Assembly (NCBI GenBank): GCA_026983935.1 | Contig: JALSTC010000122.1 | Span: 1 to 21,136, forward strand | Source: Ardenticatenia bacterium | Lineage (GTDB): Bacteria; Chloroflexota; Anaerolineae; Aggregatilineales; Ch27 | DNA: 21,136 bases | Direction of reading: 5' to 3' | Shown: positions 20,385 to 21,136 of the stretch, piece after piece | Layout: each line of letters begins with the position of its first letter | Numbering within the stretch: position 1 is the stretch's first letter | Translations under genes and position numbers: made by a program | The notes under the pieces: model-generated | Told to the model about the DNA's origin: nothing | The model's database searches: none | The model's input: the letters and a program-made list of their open reading frames with translations, nothing else

Positions 20385-21136
20385 ATGAGAACCGCAGGCA
20401 AACAGATCATGTGGCGCATCATATCAATCGGCCTGCTGCTGCTCGCAGGCGGGCACGTCGCGGCACAGGGGCCAGCCGCGCTGGACGCCCAACTGCGTGC
20501 CCGGCTGGAGGAGATGGGCCTCATGCCGCTGGCTCCCCCGCCGCCCACTGACCCGGCACTGGTCGCTCTGGGTGAGGCCCTGTTCTTTGACCGGATTCTG
20601 AGCGGCAATCGGGATACAGCCTGTGCTACCTGCCACCATCCCCTGCTGGCAACGGGTGATGCCCTTTCGCTCTCGCTGGGCACGGGCAACAGCGGCCTCG
20701 GCCCAGAGCGGCAGCACGCGCCCGGCAGGCCGTTCATTCCCCGCAATGCGCCGGACATCTTCGACCGGGGCGGGCCGGAATGGGCCGTCATGTTCTGGGA
20801 TGGGCGCGTCATTCAGACGCAGGCCGGGGACTTCATCACCCCGGCGGGCGGGCAGCTACCGCCCGGCCTGACAAATGCCCTGGCTGCACAGGCCATGTTC
20901 CCGGTGACATCTCCCGCCGAAATGCGCGGGATGCCCGGCGACGTGGACATCTTCGGGCAGGACAATGAACTGGCTCTTTTTGATGACGAGGACTACGCCG
21001 GAATCTGGGCTGCGCTGATGGATCGGCTGCGCGGTGTGCCGGGCTACGTGGCACTGTTCGCGGCGGCCTATCCGGACATTCCCCCGCAGGCATGGGGCTT
21101 TCAACACGCAGCCAATGCCATCGCCGCCTATGAAGC
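20385..21136 (+). CDS. Cytochrome c peroxidase / MauG-like protein, N-terminal 250 residues (runs off window)
   Basis: The frame is open from the ATG at 20385 to the window end with no stop. A signal peptide (MWRIISIGLLLLAGGHVAAQ, from residue 9) points to export. The first haem-binding motif is CATCHH (C80, C83, H84), preceded by ALGEALFFDRILSGNRDTACATCHHP and followed by RNAPDIFDRGGPEWAVMFWDGRVIQTQAGD, the standard layout of the CCP/MauG family (FDxxLS, CxxCH, RNxPxxxN-like and FWDGR). A second CxxCH should lie beyond the window. Likely roles are peroxide reduction or oxidation of a partner protein. The segment 188-215 (EMRGMPGDVDIFGQDNELALFDDEDY) is acidic. GGAGAGAAAAAGG supports the start. 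Confidence 0.88.
   Translation, partial: MRTAGKQIMWRIISIGLLLLAGGHVAAQGPAALDAQLRARLEEMGLMPLAPPPPTDPALVALGEALFFDRILSGNRDTACATCHHPLLATGDALSLSLGTGNSGLGPERQHAPGRPFIPRNAPDIFDRGGPEWAVMFWDGRVIQTQAGDFITPAGGQLPPGLTNALAAQAMFPVTSPAEMRGMPGDVDIFGQDNELALFDDEDYAGIWAALMDRLRGVPGYVALFAAAYPDIPPQAWGFQHAANAIAAYE

Overview
The window is GC-rich, gene-dense chromosomal DNA. It carries about 18 recognisable protein genes on both strands, no rRNA, tRNA, CRISPR array or insertion sequence that I can see, and no gene-free stretch longer than about 280 bases. The style suggests a Chloroflexota (Anaerolineae-like) bacterium: lipoproteins with long Thr/Pro-rich linkers after the lipobox, promoters built around GGTATAAT, GTG and TTG starts, and many secreted PDZ and peptidase proteins. 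This lineage call is inference; no marker gene was compared.

Layout. 1-700 (minus): the N-terminus of a response regulator cut by the window edge, preceded by ridA. 900-3060 (plus): a purine-salvage pair, xpt (xanthine phosphoribosyltransferase) and guaA (GMP synthase). 3061-3220: a cluster of near-perfect palindromes that recurs inverted at 12.33-12.39 kb. 3221-4506 (plus): a Thr/Pro-rich lipoprotein and a Fur-family regulator. 8077-4520 (minus): a mercury-type cassette in the order merR, merA, a stand-alone HMA metallochaperone and a CcdA/DsbD-like membrane protein, driven by a textbook MerR promoter (19-bp spacer with a perfect dyad operator). No MerT, MerC or MerF is visible. 8150-10154 (plus): a YtxH-like membrane protein with its terminator, a CoA-binding-domain protein and an M42-family aminopeptidase.

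16578-10202 (minus): an envelope-oriented run of a HAMP sensor histidine kinase, a secreted three-PDZ protein, a secreted one-PDZ protein and an M6/immune-inhibitor-A-like lipoprotein metalloprotease. The two PDZ proteins share a C-terminal helical motif that I do not recognise, and each is followed by an intrinsic terminator. 16696-18906 (plus): frr, uppS and cdsA, tightly packed behind a consensus promoter and a leader hairpin; they cover ribosome recycling and the lipid-carrier and phospholipid precursors. 19024-20091: class I fructose-1,6-bisphosphatase. 20144-20353: a truncated histidine-phosphatase remnant. 20385-end: the start of a secreted di-haem cytochrome c peroxidase/MauG-like protein that runs off the window.

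The most interesting items are the MerT-less mer cassette with HMA and CcdA, the histidine kinase/PDZ/PDZ/protease neighbourhood with its shared C-terminal motif, the inverted pair of palindrome clusters, and candidate regulatory structures upstream of ridA, frr and the three-PDZ gene.
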